From contig JAJPIW010000013.1 in assembly GCA_021324575.1 (NCBI GenBank), positions 42,501-106,500 on the forward strand: a DNA stretch of 64,000 nt, read 5' to 3'. Each line of letters begins with the position of its first letter. Positions within the stretch are counted from its first letter, which is position 1. The notes beneath the pieces were generated by a model. The model saw nothing but the letters and a program-made list of their open reading frames with translations. It ran no database searches and had not been told where the DNA came from. The DNA is from Intrasporangiaceae bacterium. GTDB taxonomy: Bacteria; Actinomycetota; Actinomycetes; Actinomycetales; Dermatophilaceae. The translations under genes and the position numbers were made by a program. Of this stretch, positions 8,458 to 17,191 are shown piece after piece.

Positions 8458-10572
8458 ATGGGTGGGGTGACATCGTCGCGCAGCGGCGACCGAGGTTTGA
8501 CGCGGCAGGCGGTTTGGGGCGGCGCCGTTGCTGCTATGTGCCTGGGCACGATCCTGTTGGGCGCCGGGCCGGCGCAAGCTCACCGGGACGGATGCCATCG
8601 GTGGCATTCGTGCCCGTCGGACTCTGGGTCATACGTCTGCGGTGACCTGGGTTATGACTCAGAATGCCCTGGCACCACCGAAACGGTTCCCGAGGTCGAG
8701 TACGACTTCGACCCGCCCACCTCACCGAGGCTGAGCAAGGTCACTGCGGGGCCGGGTGGCGCAGCGTCCCTGACTGTCCTTGCCGAACGCGGCTCGCGGA
8801 TCGTCGTGACCGAGGACGAGCGGACCGTGGCGAAAGCGACGGGCACGGGAAAGGCGCAGCGGGTCACGTTCAAGGACTCCGACGGGTCCCACACCTACGC
8901 GGCGACGGCCACTGACAGCGCCGGAAACGAAAGCCTCGTATCCGACCCAGTCACCGTCGTGACCGACGCTAAGAAGCCGGCCGTGTCAGGGCTAGCAGCG
9001 CCCTCCCCCACCGCCGCCACGGGTTCGATTCCCTTCACGTTCAACAGCGAAGCAGGGGCCACGTACACGCTGACCGTGCCGGGGATGGCGCCCTTGAGCG
9101 GGACCGTCGGGACCAGCACCGTTGAACAGATCCTGTGGCTGCGCAACGGCACCTACCCCGCCGTCCTCACCGTCAAAGACACCGTCGGCAACACGGCCAC
9201 CATCCGACAAACGCTCAAGGTGAACATCGCCGCCCCGACCCTGGCCGCGACCCTGACGTCAGCGGTGAACCAACAGTCCGTCCGCTACACGTTGAAGGGC
9301 ACGCCCCGCTCGCGCGGAACCATCACATTTGCAGGTCTCCCTCCGGTTCCGTTCAGCGTGGACGACAACGGGGCAGCCAACCTCACCTTCAATGCTGCCG
9401 ACGGCACGTACCCGGCGGGCAAGGTCACCATGACGGACTTCGCCGGCCGTAACGCCACCATTACCGTGGCCGGGTTCAGCGTCGACACCCTCAAGCCGGC
9501 GCTGACACTGCGCTCAGACGCCAACCGCGCCAAGAACGGGACGATGGCCGTCCTGTTCACCGCCGAGGAAGGCGCACGGGTCGTCCTGACAGCCCTTGCC
9601 ACCACCGACACCGGGGCCAAGTCGCCGCTGACGGCCACAGTGACCGCAACCGGGGCAGAACAGAACTGGACGCCTGCGGTGCCAGCGGGCGACTACAGCA
9701 TCAGTGCCGCCGCGACCGATCAGGCCGGGAACGTGGCCGAGCTCAAAGACAGTCTGACCGTGGCTGACCCGCTCACCCCGGCCGAGCTCGCCGTCGGTCT
9801 ACTCCTGCTGCTGCTGCTCGTCGGCGTCATCGCCGGCGCAGCCCTTCTTGCCTGGTTCAACCGGCACCGCATCCAGGCATGGCGGGAGCGTCGGCGTGAG
9901 GCCTCAGCCGCCCTCGCACACCAGCGAGCTGTAGCCGCAGCCCAAAACAGCTACAACGCCGCGCTAGCCGCACACCGGGACGCCATGGCCACCTACCACC
10001 GCAACCACGCTGCCTGGACCACCCGAGCGCAGCACCTTGACCACTTGGTTGACCTCGCCAAGAACGCGCGCGGGCAAGCCATCCCCGGGTTCGCGCACAT
10101 CAAGCTGAAGGCTGGCGAGCGCGTGTACACGACCTCGTCCGCATCCCTAGTCGAGGAACGCAGCCGGTCCGGAGCGCCAGTCCTGGTCGAGACGTGCACC
10201 GGCACCCTGGTGGTCACCAACACCCGCGTCGTGTTCGACGGACCAAAGAACAGGCAGTGGCTGTTCGACCAGCTGCAGCGCACCGACGCCGGCCCCAGCG
10301 GCCTTACCGGCAGCGTCATCATGACCGTGACAAGCCGGAAGTCACGCTCCGGGGTGCGCCCAATGGGCACACCGGCACAGGTAGAAGAGGCACACACGTT
10401 GCTCCTGGCTGCGATCGGTGACACAACGGGGCAGCGTGCCGCCCTGGTCGCACAAGTGGACGGGCGACGTGACGCCCATCGCAGGTCTCGACCGCAGCCG
10501 CCGCCGGCGCCGCGGGTACCGGCTCTACTGCGCCCGGCACCCGCTTCACCGAACGTCGCTGTCGGCGGCTGA
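8458..10572 (+). CDS. Secreted, membrane-anchored Ig-like protein with cytoplasmic PH-like tail
   Basis: This 704-residue protein begins with a signal peptide (hydrophobic GAVAAMCLGTILLGAG followed by AQA). A Cys/His motif follows, CHRWHSCPSDSGSYVCGD, seen in other actinobacterial surface proteins. Several bacterial Ig-like modules come next, each ending in phrases such as ATDSAGNE, VKDTVGN and ATDQAGN. A transmembrane helix (LLLLLLVGVIAGAALLAW, about residues 447-465) is followed by an Arg/Ala-rich coiled coil and a C-terminal domain whose GERVYTT and GTLVVTNTRVVFDG resemble a GRAM/PH-like fold. The start at 8458 is fixed by GGAGG five bases upstream and by the signal peptide. Its role is unknown; surface adhesion or stress sensing would fit the layout. 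Confidence 0.7.
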   Translation: MGGVTSSRSGDRGLTRQAVWGGAVAAMCLGTILLGAGPAQAHRDGCHRWHSCPSDSGSYVCGDLGYDSECPGTTETVPEVEYDFDPPTSPRLSKVTAGPGGAASLTVLAERGSRIVVTEDERTVAKATGTGKAQRVTFKDSDGSHTYAATATDSAGNESLVSDPVTVVTDAKKPAVSGLAAPSPTAATGSIPFTFNSEAGATYTLTVPGMAPLSGTVGTSTVEQILWLRNGTYPAVLTVKDTVGNTATIRQTLKVNIAAPTLAATLTSAVNQQSVRYTLKGTPRSRGTITFAGLPPVPFSVDDNGAANLTFNAADGTYPAGKVTMTDFAGRNATITVAGFSVDTLKPALTLRSDANRAKNGTMAVLFTAEEGARVVLTALATTDTGAKSPLTATVTATGAEQNWTPAVPAGDYSISAAATDQAGNVAELKDSLTVADPLTPAELAVGLLLLLLLVGVIAGAALLAWFNRHRIQAWRERRREASAALAHQRAVAAAQNSYNAALAAHRDAMATYHRNHAAWTTRAQHLDHLVDLAKNARGQAIPGFAHIKLKAGERVYTTSSASLVEERSRSGAPVLVETCTGTLVVTNTRVVFDGPKNRQWLFDQLQRTDAGPSGLTGSVIMTVTSRKSRSGVRPMGTPAQVEEAHTLLLAAIGDTTGQRAALVAQVDGRRDAHRRSRPQPPPAPRVPALLRPAPASPNVAVGG

Positions 10573-10670
10573 CAGCCCGACGGTCGCGCCGCCAGGCATC
10601 TGCGACGGGTGCGCCGAGCTCGACGTACGCCGCTAGACCGCTGACGACCCCACGTGGCTGTATGGCCGGC

Positions 10671-11777
10671 TCACAGCAGGTCTTCGAAGTCGACGGACGC
10701 CAGGAGCGCGGCGACCTCAGGTTCCGCAGCCACGTCGATTGGCGACAGCTCCTGTGAGGCTCCGCGCTGCAGAAAGATGCGCTCGCTACTTGCGTCGTTC
10801 ACGACCCTCACCGCGTCAGCACTCTCCCACTGGACGCCCTCAAGGCGGTCGCGCTCGAAACGAGCTGCCAAGACCGCCTCCGGGCGCAGCGCGCCATACG
10901 CGTCTGGGGGCGTCGCCCTAACCGCGACCACACGCGCTGACCGCAGGAACGGCACGACTGCAAATGCCTCCTTGACCGTCACCAGCGCGTGCCCGCACAC
11001 CAGCAACTTGTACAGATCAGCATGTTCGCGCTTGGTCATCTTCTTCAGTGACAGGTTGCCAGCAGCCGTCGTCGTCGGTTGCCTGTCCGGCAATGTGTCG
11101 ACCGGCGGGACGACGACAACGAGGGAGACCTCCGACCCGTCGACGCCAATGGCTGCGGCAGCCGCCTCGTTGTCCTCGAACGCTGCAGCGAGCGCTCCTA
11201 GGACCGCAACCGGATCCCCCGCCGACAATTGAGCCCAGTGCTGGTCCAAGGCTGCTTGGAAAGCGGCCTGGTCGGATAGGAACGCCGCCTGAGTAGCGGC
11301 CATTTCCGCGTCGGCGCCCTGAGCAGCATCAGCCAAGGCGGTCTTGCGTGCCGAGCGGGCAAAGACGCTGGTGCGGGCTTTCGCAGCCTGCACGTGCTTG
11401 GCTCGAATGGCTGCCACGTCGATGGCCGGCGGAGCAGGGGCCACCGGATGGGTCGCAGAAGTGAACTGGGCCCGGTGAACGTTCATGATCGCGTCTAACG
11501 CGTCAAACAGGGCGCGAGCCTGCTCGAGCTTGTCCGCGGCACGTGACGCCGCCGCGAGCTGGCGGTTCGCGCTCGCCGTCCCCGCACCCGATCGACGACC
11601 ACCACCGCGACCACCTCCAGCGCTGGTGTAATAGGAAACCGGCCCCACCCCTGTGGAAAAGCCGGTGCGACCGCCGCCAACATGGACTCGTGCGGCACGC
11701 GGCCCAATGCTGGTGCGAACACCCCTACTGGAAGCTCGGACCCGAACCCCCGGCGCGATCCGCACGGAAAACCCCAC
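10671..11777 (-). CDS. DUF4236 domain protein
   Basis: The first 50 residues (GFSVRIAPGVRVRASSRGVR, then SIGPRAARVHVGGGRTGFST) match the DUF4236 pattern, a short Gly-rich beta segment found at the N terminus of many bacterial proteins of unknown function. A long Ala-rich helical region follows (about residues 70-190), then a C-terminal part of about 130 residues with no family I recognise. The gene is convergent with the Ig-like protein gene, 100 bp away. A GGGGAGG sequence precedes tandem GTG codons; I use the second (11777) because the spacing is better, but 11780 is possible. No signal peptide is seen, so it is probably cytoplasmic. Confidence 0.65.
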   Translation of the reverse strand: MGFSVRIAPGVRVRASSRGVRTSIGPRAARVHVGGGRTGFSTGVGPVSYYTSAGGGRGGGRRSGAGTASANRQLAAASRAADKLEQARALFDALDAIMNVHRAQFTSATHPVAPAPPAIDVAAIRAKHVQAAKARTSVFARSARKTALADAAQGADAEMAATQAAFLSDQAAFQAALDQHWAQLSAGDPVAVLGALAAAFEDNEAAAAAIGVDGSEVSLVVVVPPVDTLPDRQPTTTAAGNLSLKKMTKREHADLYKLLVCGHALVTVKEAFAVVPFLRSARVVAVRATPPDAYGALRPEAVLAARFERDRLEGVQWESADAVRVVNDASSERIFLQRGASQELSPIDVAAEPEVAALLASVDFEDLL

Positions 11778-12034
11778 CACTGACCTCCCCGCCGAGCGTC
11801 CGACCGGCGCGCCAAATGGTTGGGCCTGCTGATCGTCTTGTCAGGGCAGGCTAGCCCTCCTGGCGCCTAGCTGCCTTGGAATCTGGTCTAAGTAGTGGTG
11901 CTCGGAGTTCACCAAACATGCGCTCAACTCGATCATTCGCGAGCAGCATTCTGGGCGAGCTGAGGCGGCGATGTGACACACGTTCAAACGAAGGGTCCGC
12001 CATGAGCCATGCTCCAACTATGTAGCCTTCCACC

Positions 12035-12460
12035 ATGGCTATCACAGCAGCGAGACAGCGGAACGCGGTGTCCGAGGGTGCCGCCCTAGGAATCCTGATG
12101 TGCGGCCGCGAGCGCGTTCCGTCCGGGGTAGCAATCTCGTTCGCGTTTGAAGGCGCATGGCGAAGGTGGGATGACCCGAACAAGTCTCAGTTCCGTCAGG
12201 TCTCTACAGATATCGCCAAAGGATTAAACGGCTACATTGCCCTGACGCACGCTGACGGGGACAAGCATTCGTATCACCTCTACTGGGAACGCGATGGGTC
12301 CGACTTCGTCATCCGGGCGTTCGGTGAGTGGCCGGATGGAGTCGAGCCTGGTGAGGTGGCCGACAGCATCGACGGGAACGTGTCGTCAGATGGGTGGAAG
12401 AGGCTCGGTACCGAAGTCCTCCGACGCCTAGACGAGTGGAATGCAGATTCAGCCTCCTAA
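12035..12460 (+). CDS. Hypothetical protein, 141 aa
   Basis: I do not recognise this protein. It is soluble and acidic in its C-terminal half, with aromatic-rich segments such as HSYHLYWERDGSDFVIRAFG that suggest a small beta-sheet domain. The ATG at 12035 lacks a strong ribosome binding site, and a start at 12095 is possible. A frame on the opposite strand overlaps its 5' part but looks less protein-like. The gene lies alone between the DUF4236 gene and a convergent nuclease-like gene. Existence is likely but not certain. Confidence 0.5.
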   Translation: MAITAARQRNAVSEGAALGILMCGRERVPSGVAISFAFEGAWRRWDDPNKSQFRQVSTDIAKGLNGYIALTHADGDKHSYHLYWERDGSDFVIRAFGEWPDGVEPGEVADSIDGNVSSDGWKRLGTEVLRRLDEWNADSAS

Positions 12461-12619
12461 GAGTCTCGCCCACACTCGAGGCCCGCGGCCATCGTCGCTG
12501 TGACCGCCTGAGTCAGACTTCACGTGGCGGTATGACGCAGGGGAAAGGACTCTCCGTTTCCGGTCACGCCCCAAGTCTTTGGATTTCCCGGGCTTAGAAG
12601 GCCGGCGTGGTCAGCGCCC

Positions 12620-14185
12620 TCAGCCGTCGTCGCCGATCGCCGTAGCACCGCTCGCGTTGTCGTCGGGCATGCGCTGATCACTCCGGTCAGCCTCCCTGCG
12701 ATGGGCGTCTTGGGTCTGGCCGGAATCCTGATCCAACGCCTCGTCGCCGGTCCCTGGCGCTGGCGGCTGCGTGGGCTCATCGTGACTCGAGGTGACCGCC
12801 CCCGGTGCTGGCGCTCGTGTGGAGTCGGCGGCATCGTTGGTCGGTCCGTCCTGTGAGGAGAAGTCGGTCGAGGCCAAGCTTGCCGGCCGGGTCACTTCCA
12901 CGTCCTCGACATCGACGGGGGTTGGCTGCCGCAGCTTCGGCGGGGCGGCAGACCAAGCCTTTAGGTCACCCAAGACGTCGGCGTAAAACGAGTCGACCGT
13001 CGCAAGTACAGAGTCGATGAAGGCGCCGCGGCCGCGGCCGCGCTTGCTGCCGAGGGTGTTTGAGGTGGCAACGCGGAACGAGCGGATGTCCTTGGCCGGG
13101 TCGGTGACCAGTACGGCCGGGGTCTCTCGCACGGTGCGCAGCAGCTCTGCAGCGCTAGAGCCACGCGAGTGAGCCACGAAGCACTCCACACGGGCACTGT
13201 CGGGAGCATTCTTCAGCTGTCGCACGAGCCAGTTCACTCGGGTGGTTGGGCGTCCGTCGCGGGGTGCGTCGAGGTCGACGTGGCAGCTCACGCGGCCCGA
13301 GCGCAGGTCTGCGGTGACGACCAGCTGGCCGACCGTGTCGGGGATGCGGATGGCGCCGGATAGTTGACCGTTTGCGCAAAGCTGCTGAGTGAGGTCCTGG
13401 GCCCGCAGGGTTGGGTCGGTCAGCTCCTTGCGGCTCAGGACGGGAACGACCTCGGTGCCCAGGCGCTTGCCGAGATTCAGACTCGCGAACCGCAGCAGCG
13501 CATCGAACCGTGCCACCACGCTGGCGATGCCCTTGTCGTTGGGCCGCAGCGTGCCGGCGGCGACGGCGTCGCGCACGCTGGTCCACGACTCGCCCATGTC
13601 ATCCATGTCCATCGCACCAGATCTGTCGTGCTCGAGGTATCGAATGAGCTCCCCAAGAATCCACGCCTGATCGGGGTCGGCGACGCCGCGGAACTCCTTC
13701 TGCATGACGGCCTCGGCGAGGACCTGGGACCAGGACAGGTGGTGCAGCTCGACCTTGCGGAGTTTGCGCTTGTCGACCTTGGTGGGGTGCTGTCCGGCGA
13801 TGGCGGGGATCTCGTTGGAGATGGTGATGACGGCGTCGAAGCCCTGCTCACGGGCGATGTCGAGGTAGTTCTCCAGTTGTTCTGCCGCAAGCTCGTTGCT
13901 GCCTGTCTTGACCTCCACCAGCGCGGTCCACGACTTGGTCCCGCGGGAGACGCGGACGAGGCCATCGGGGTACAGCTTCTTCTCAGCCAGCAGGAACGGG
14001 ACCTCGATGTAGCACTCGATCGTGCCCGCGGGCGCTCCAAGCGGCTTCAACAGTGCCCTGCCGTACTCGCGGACTGCGCCGAGAACGGCAAGCAGGGCGG
14101 ATGTCGCCCGCCGCTCCTGCTCGTCCGCCCCGTTGATCCCTGACGTCGGGATGAGGCGTGCTTCATGCCAGGACTGCTCGGCCAT
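12620..14185 (-). CDS. PD-(D/E)XK nuclease-like protein with disordered tail
   Basis: The 521-residue protein has a nuclease-like core near the N terminus. YPDG (D74) is followed by TALVEVKTG (E91, K93), which fits the D-x(n)-ExK active site, and then by QLENYLDIAREQGFDAVITI, as in restriction-endonuclease-like proteins that hold a Rossmann-like sheet. The middle part (residues 180-430) is unrecognised. The last 90 residues are rich in Pro, Ser, Thr and Asp and look disordered. The start at 14185 is chosen because AGGGGAA lies just upstream; the open frame extends to 14695 but that extension is Arg/Ser/Thr-rich and not protein-like. Similar proteins are sometimes called stress-response proteins. 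The function is unproven. Confidence 0.6.
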   Translation of the reverse strand: MAEQSWHEARLIPTSGINGADEQERRATSALLAVLGAVREYGRALLKPLGAPAGTIECYIEVPFLLAEKKLYPDGLVRVSRGTKSWTALVEVKTGSNELAAEQLENYLDIAREQGFDAVITISNEIPAIAGQHPTKVDKRKLRKVELHHLSWSQVLAEAVMQKEFRGVADPDQAWILGELIRYLEHDRSGAMDMDDMGESWTSVRDAVAAGTLRPNDKGIASVVARFDALLRFASLNLGKRLGTEVVPVLSRKELTDPTLRAQDLTQQLCANGQLSGAIRIPDTVGQLVVTADLRSGRVSCHVDLDAPRDGRPTTRVNWLVRQLKNAPDSARVECFVAHSRGSSAAELLRTVRETPAVLVTDPAKDIRSFRVATSNTLGSKRGRGRGAFIDSVLATVDSFYADVLGDLKAWSAAPPKLRQPTPVDVEDVEVTRPASLASTDFSSQDGPTNDAADSTRAPAPGAVTSSHDEPTQPPAPGTGDEALDQDSGQTQDAHRREADRSDQRMPDDNASGATAIGDDG

Positions 14186-14492
14186 GTCGTTTCCCCTGCG
14201 TTTGGTGCTGGTGTGACACGGCTGACCGTACCGTCGGGTGCGGACAATTGCGCCCCGTCGGGGGTGCCGACAACGACTCCCGTCCGTTATTTGGCCGACG
14301 GGGGTTGTACTGGGCGACTGCCCACGCTCAAACCTTCGTAGTCGCTGCTCATGCAGTACCCCTCTGTCACCGGAGGAGCACCCTTGCTGCGGCATGACGC
14401 GCCCATCCCCAACTCCGCGGGTAGGTCGCTGAGACAAGATGGTGCAACTGCGGGGCAGGACCCGGGTGAATAACGTCGGGCGCGATGAAGGC
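14186..14492. other. Intergenic region upstream of the nuclease-like gene
   Basis: These 307 bases hold no gene I can support. They should contain the promoter of the minus-strand nuclease-like gene. A 9-bp inverted repeat CCCCGTCGG/CCGACGGGG (14253-14261 and 14295-14303) is present with a 33-base spacer. It could be an operator or chance, since such GC words are common here. Confidence 0.3.
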
Positions 14493-14957
14493 TCACGCAG
14501 GCGATGGCGCTTGGGCTCCCGCCTTAGCGGCGAGTGCTTGGTAGTGCGGCCAGCTGTGCCAGCGGACTGTCTCGTATCTCGCAGCGATGAAGTACTCCGC
14601 TGGGCCGACTGAGTTTCGGAGTGAGTGGCCCCACTCGTCGAGGACTGTCTGCTCATCGATCCAGCCGCTCTCGGCGTAAAGGGCAAGAACGTCAAACATC
14701 GCGAGAGCGCGATAGACCTTCGTCATGTCGTCCTCGTGGTACATAAGCGCCGCTGCCTCCTCCTTGCTTCTCAGGGCATAGAGAATTCGGCGGCCAGCGA
14801 CGACATCGGGGTCGATGAGGCGCTCGTGGATCTTAAGAAATAGATCTCTCTTGTCGAGCTTCCTGGCGCGTCGATAGTTCACGACCCCCAACACGAATGC
14901 GCCGGCCGAAACAAGCAGTGCCAAGGTCGTCAGGGCATCCCGCGCCGATAGGTCCAT
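14493..14957 (-). CDS. Membrane-anchored hypothetical protein (DUF4760-like)
   Basis: The 154-residue protein starts with one transmembrane helix (LTTLALLVSAGAFVLGVVNY). A short basic segment RRARKLDKRD follows, and then a soluble helical domain facing the cytoplasm. The helical part, with LFLKIHERLIDPDVVAGRRI and the later YRALAMFDVLALYAESGWID, resembles DUF4760-type proteins, in which an N-terminal helix anchors a four-helix domain of unknown function. It lies on the same strand as the nuclease-like gene but is separated from it by 307 bp, so they are probably not one operon. Confidence 0.6.
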   Translation of the reverse strand: MDLSARDALTTLALLVSAGAFVLGVVNYRRARKLDKRDLFLKIHERLIDPDVVAGRRILYALRSKEEAAALMYHEDDMTKVYRALAMFDVLALYAESGWIDEQTVLDEWGHSLRNSVGPAEYFIAARYETVRWHSWPHYQALAAKAGAQAPSPA

Positions 14958-15090
14958 GACGTCACGCTAGGCCTTCCTTGCCAGCCGAGCTCGCAACCTC
15001 GGCTCGAGCACCACGCGACGAAGTGACCCGAGTGCGAGGGGATCACGCCAATGCTCGGTGTGCATTGTGAATCTCCGGTTAGATGCGCCT

Positions 15091-15420
15091 ATGGGGAGAG
15101 TCAGCAAGGCCGTCGCTATGGCTGGGGCGTTGATGGGTCTAGGTGCATGCGGCGGCGGCGATGCCAACCCCGCTTCAATGAGTGCGGATCAGTACTACCG
15201 GGCTATGAGTCTTGGGAAGTTCGCGGGCATGTCTCACGAGCAGTTGGATAAGGTCGCGCAAGGGCTGTGCGGCGACCTGAAGGGCATGAATCCGGAAGAG
15301 CGCAAGTTTGCGGTCCTTGTCATCAAGGACAGCACCGATACTGAGTTGGAAGCGTTTCAGGCCGGCACCGCGATGGCGTCCAGGTGGTGCCCCGAGTTCA
15401 TCGACGTGTTCGAGCACTGA
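15091..15420 (+). CDS. Small lipoprotein
   Basis: The 109-residue protein has a short basic N terminus (MGRVSK), a hydrophobic stretch and the lipobox LGAC, with the modified cysteine at C20 followed by GGG. It should be exported and lipid-anchored to the outer face of the membrane. The mature part is a small helical domain with two further cysteines (in GLCGDLKGM and SRWCPEF) that could form a disulfide. I set the start at 15091 because the longer frame from 15058 would put extra residues in front of the signal peptide. The family is unknown and the gene stands alone. Confidence 0.6.
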   Translation: MGRVSKAVAMAGALMGLGACGGGDANPASMSADQYYRAMSLGKFAGMSHEQLDKVAQGLCGDLKGMNPEERKFAVLVIKDSTDTELEAFQAGTAMASRWCPEFIDVFEH

Positions 15421-15549
15421 CTCGAAGCCGTGCCATCGGTCCCGATCGAGCGATTCCCATGAGCGTCTGGTGACTCAGGTCCCTGGCCTCCTCGCGGCGG
15501 AATCAGGCATTCCAGTCTCGGCGCCTCTGGGCGGACCTCCTCGCACAGA

Positions 15550-16647
15550 TTACTTGCGTACAATCTCAAACTTTGCGAACAGGCCCGGTGCGAAGCTCCA
15601 GTTTTGAGTCTCGCGTCGGTATCGCCCGGCCACGATTCCGGGATGGATGCCGAGCTCGTCGGCGAGAGCGGTCGCATCAGCGGGAGTTTCGATGGCGAGG
15701 ATTCTCGCGTCGTATCGAACTGGAATCAGCAAGTCGCCCGCGAACTCGTTGGCTTCCTGCTCGACCTCTGGCTGGACTTGCTCCTTGCCCTCGAATCGGA
15801 TGAAGGTCTGCTTCTTGCTGTGTAGGAGTAGATGCCCGATCTCGTGGAAGAACGCGAACCAGAAGTGATCGTTTGTCTTGTGGCGGTTACTTAGCTGGAT
15901 GAGTGCCTTTGATGGGGCAAGGAAGCGAGCTGCACCGCGCGCCCTCGTGCCGGGTATGCCTGGCACGAGGACGACTGCCACGCCGACCTCCCCACAAGTT
16001 CGAATAAGTTCGGGGTAGAACTCCTTGGGACTTTGCGTAGTGAGTGAACGCAGGTGTGGAACTGCCTGACGGAGTCCGGTCCGGTCAAACGGCTGGCAAT
16101 GAATGTGGGTAGCGTCGAGCTCCCCGAGGCGGAGCCATGCCGCAGTCGCAGGAATGTCGACATCGAATGCGTTCGATTGGAAGAACGCAGCTGCGGGAGC
16201 CTGCCAAGTCTCTCGCCATGCCTCGATGTTCGCGACTCCAAAGAACTTTAGAACCTCTTGAAGCAAGACGCCTGGTTGGCGCTTGTCTACCGTGACGTGG
16301 CCGAGCTTTCGCAGTTCGGAGATGGGCATCTGGTCAAGCCACTCGGCGTGCTTTGCCAGGCTGTCGGCTTCCGCGGATCGGATGTTGTGGTCTTGATAGT
16401 TGGCTTCGAGCGCGTTCCAGAAGGTGGCTGGAACGTCAGTGGAGCGCTCAAAGGCGACGGCCGTCTCTGGGCTGATCGCGGCGCGACCTCGAACGATCTG
16501 ATTGATGTGCTTGAGGGTCAGCCCGGTCCGTGTCGCGAAGTTGCTCTGAGTGAGTCCTAGTTCCTCGAGGGTTTCCCGGAGCGTCTCGCCTGGAGCCGGA
16601 AGTGTGGTCGGTTGGTACGGGTGCCATTCGCGTCGGGTGGTGGCCAT
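15550..16647 (-). CDS. HigA2-like antitoxin: XRE HTH plus ImmA/IrrE-type metallopeptidase
   Basis: The 365-residue protein begins with an XRE-type helix-turn-helix. It reads GETLRETLEELGLTQSNFAT and then HINQIVRGRAAIS, the pattern of HigA/VapI antitoxins. The C-terminal half is an ImmA/IrrE-type peptidase with the zinc motif FFHEIGHLLLH at about residue 267 and a downstream EQEANEFAGDLLIP carrying the third ligand. Such two-domain proteins pair with HigB/RelE-type toxins and repress their own operon. The start at 16647 follows AAAGGAAAGG. It lies 47 bp downstream of the toxin gene on the same strand, giving the toxin-first order typical of hig loci. Confidence 0.85.
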   Translation of the reverse strand: MATTRREWHPYQPTTLPAPGETLRETLEELGLTQSNFATRTGLTLKHINQIVRGRAAISPETAVAFERSTDVPATFWNALEANYQDHNIRSAEADSLAKHAEWLDQMPISELRKLGHVTVDKRQPGVLLQEVLKFFGVANIEAWRETWQAPAAAFFQSNAFDVDIPATAAWLRLGELDATHIHCQPFDRTGLRQAVPHLRSLTTQSPKEFYPELIRTCGEVGVAVVLVPGIPGTRARGAARFLAPSKALIQLSNRHKTNDHFWFAFFHEIGHLLLHSKKQTFIRFEGKEQVQPEVEQEANEFAGDLLIPVRYDARILAIETPADATALADELGIHPGIVAGRYRRETQNWSFAPGLFAKFEIVRK

Positions 16648-16694
16648 CGTTGGCCTTTCCTTTGTAGCTGGGGATGCGGCGGCGTGCTGCTCTC

Positions 16695-17030
16695 TCAATG
16701 GGTGTCTGTTACTTCCATGACGTAGACCCGGTGGACTTGGTCGCGGTCGATTCCGCCGTCGTCGAGACGGGGGATGGGGTCGTCGCCTACCTCGATGAGC
16801 AGGCGATAGGGGCCGTCGAGGTCGAGCGAAAACCGCTCTGACCTATCGGCAGTGAGTTGGTGACACCGGGCCTGGGGTAGGCGGCACAAGTCGCCGAGGT
16901 CGGCTGCCGCCGCGATCTGGCTAAGTCGCAAGGCAATCTTTCGAGCTCGTTCAGCGCCGAACCGGCGACGAAGCTTCGCGGGGTCGTTGAACAGCTCTTG
17001 TAGTCGCCTGCTGTCGAAACCGACTTCCAC
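16695..17030 (-). CDS. HigB/RelE-superfamily toxin
   Basis: The 111-residue protein has the pattern of the plasmid-maintenance killer (HigB-like) family. It shows an N-terminal LQELFNDPAKLRRRFGAERARKI split by a helix, the segment CRLPQARCHQLTADRSERFS, the strand DLDGPYRLLIEV, and a C-terminal HRVYVMEVTDTH. These toxins cleave mRNA at the ribosome. The start is a GTG at 17030 with AGGTGG upstream. It is the first gene of the toxin-antitoxin pair, and its promoter region holds clear inverted repeats. Confidence 0.8.
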   Translation of the reverse strand: MEVGFDSRRLQELFNDPAKLRRRFGAERARKIALRLSQIAAAADLGDLCRLPQARCHQLTADRSERFSLDLDGPYRLLIEVGDDPIPRLDDGGIDRDQVHRVYVMEVTDTH

Positions 17031-17068
17031 GCCACCTGTGCCTCACGGTTGCAAATCTACACCTATAT

Positions 17069-17115
17069 GGTTCATACTTTCAAGTAGTGAACCTACCTGG
17101 TTCATAGATTGAACC
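17069..17115. promoter_or_regulatory. Operator-like cluster of GGTTCA/TGAACC half-sites
   Basis: Four copies of one hexamer lie between the divergent toxin and ubiquitin-like genes. GGTTCA is at 17069-17074, TGAACC at 17088-17093, GGTTCA at 17099-17104 and TGAACC at 17110-17115. The last three start exactly 11 bp apart, one helical turn, and give two overlapping dyads with 5-bp centres (TACCT and TAGAT). This spacing suits binding by a helix-turn-helix dimer. The local sequence is AT-richer than its surroundings, as expected for a promoter. The HigA-like antitoxin is the obvious candidate binder. Confidence 0.65.
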
Positions 17116-17121
17116 ACAACA

Positions 17122-17165
17122 GTAGTGGCGACGCACCGATTGCAGCCGGGACACGCCGCCACTAC
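17122..17165 (+). promoter_or_regulatory. Inverted repeat in the leader of the ubiquitin-like operon
   Basis: A perfect 9-bp inverted repeat GTAGTGGCG (17122-17130) and CGCCACTAC (17157-17165) flanks 26 bases just upstream of the ubiquitin-like gene. The ribosome binding site AAGGAG lies about 15 bases after it. It may be an operator or a leader hairpin controlling the four-gene operon; the sequence cannot distinguish these. Confidence 0.4.
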
Positions 17166-17191
17166 CTGAGTACTCACAGAAGGAGTACGCA

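Noticed and set aside
11851..12183. A 110-codon minus-strand frame overlapping the hypothetical gene at 12035
   Set aside because: It has no ribosome binding site and no recognisable pattern. The plus-strand frame has better codon use and a more protein-like translation.
14186..14695. N-terminal extension of the nuclease-like protein
   Set aside because: The extension is Arg/Ser/Thr/Pro-rich, overlaps the DUF4760-like gene and lacks a ribosome binding site, while ATG 14185 has AGGGGAA directly upstream.
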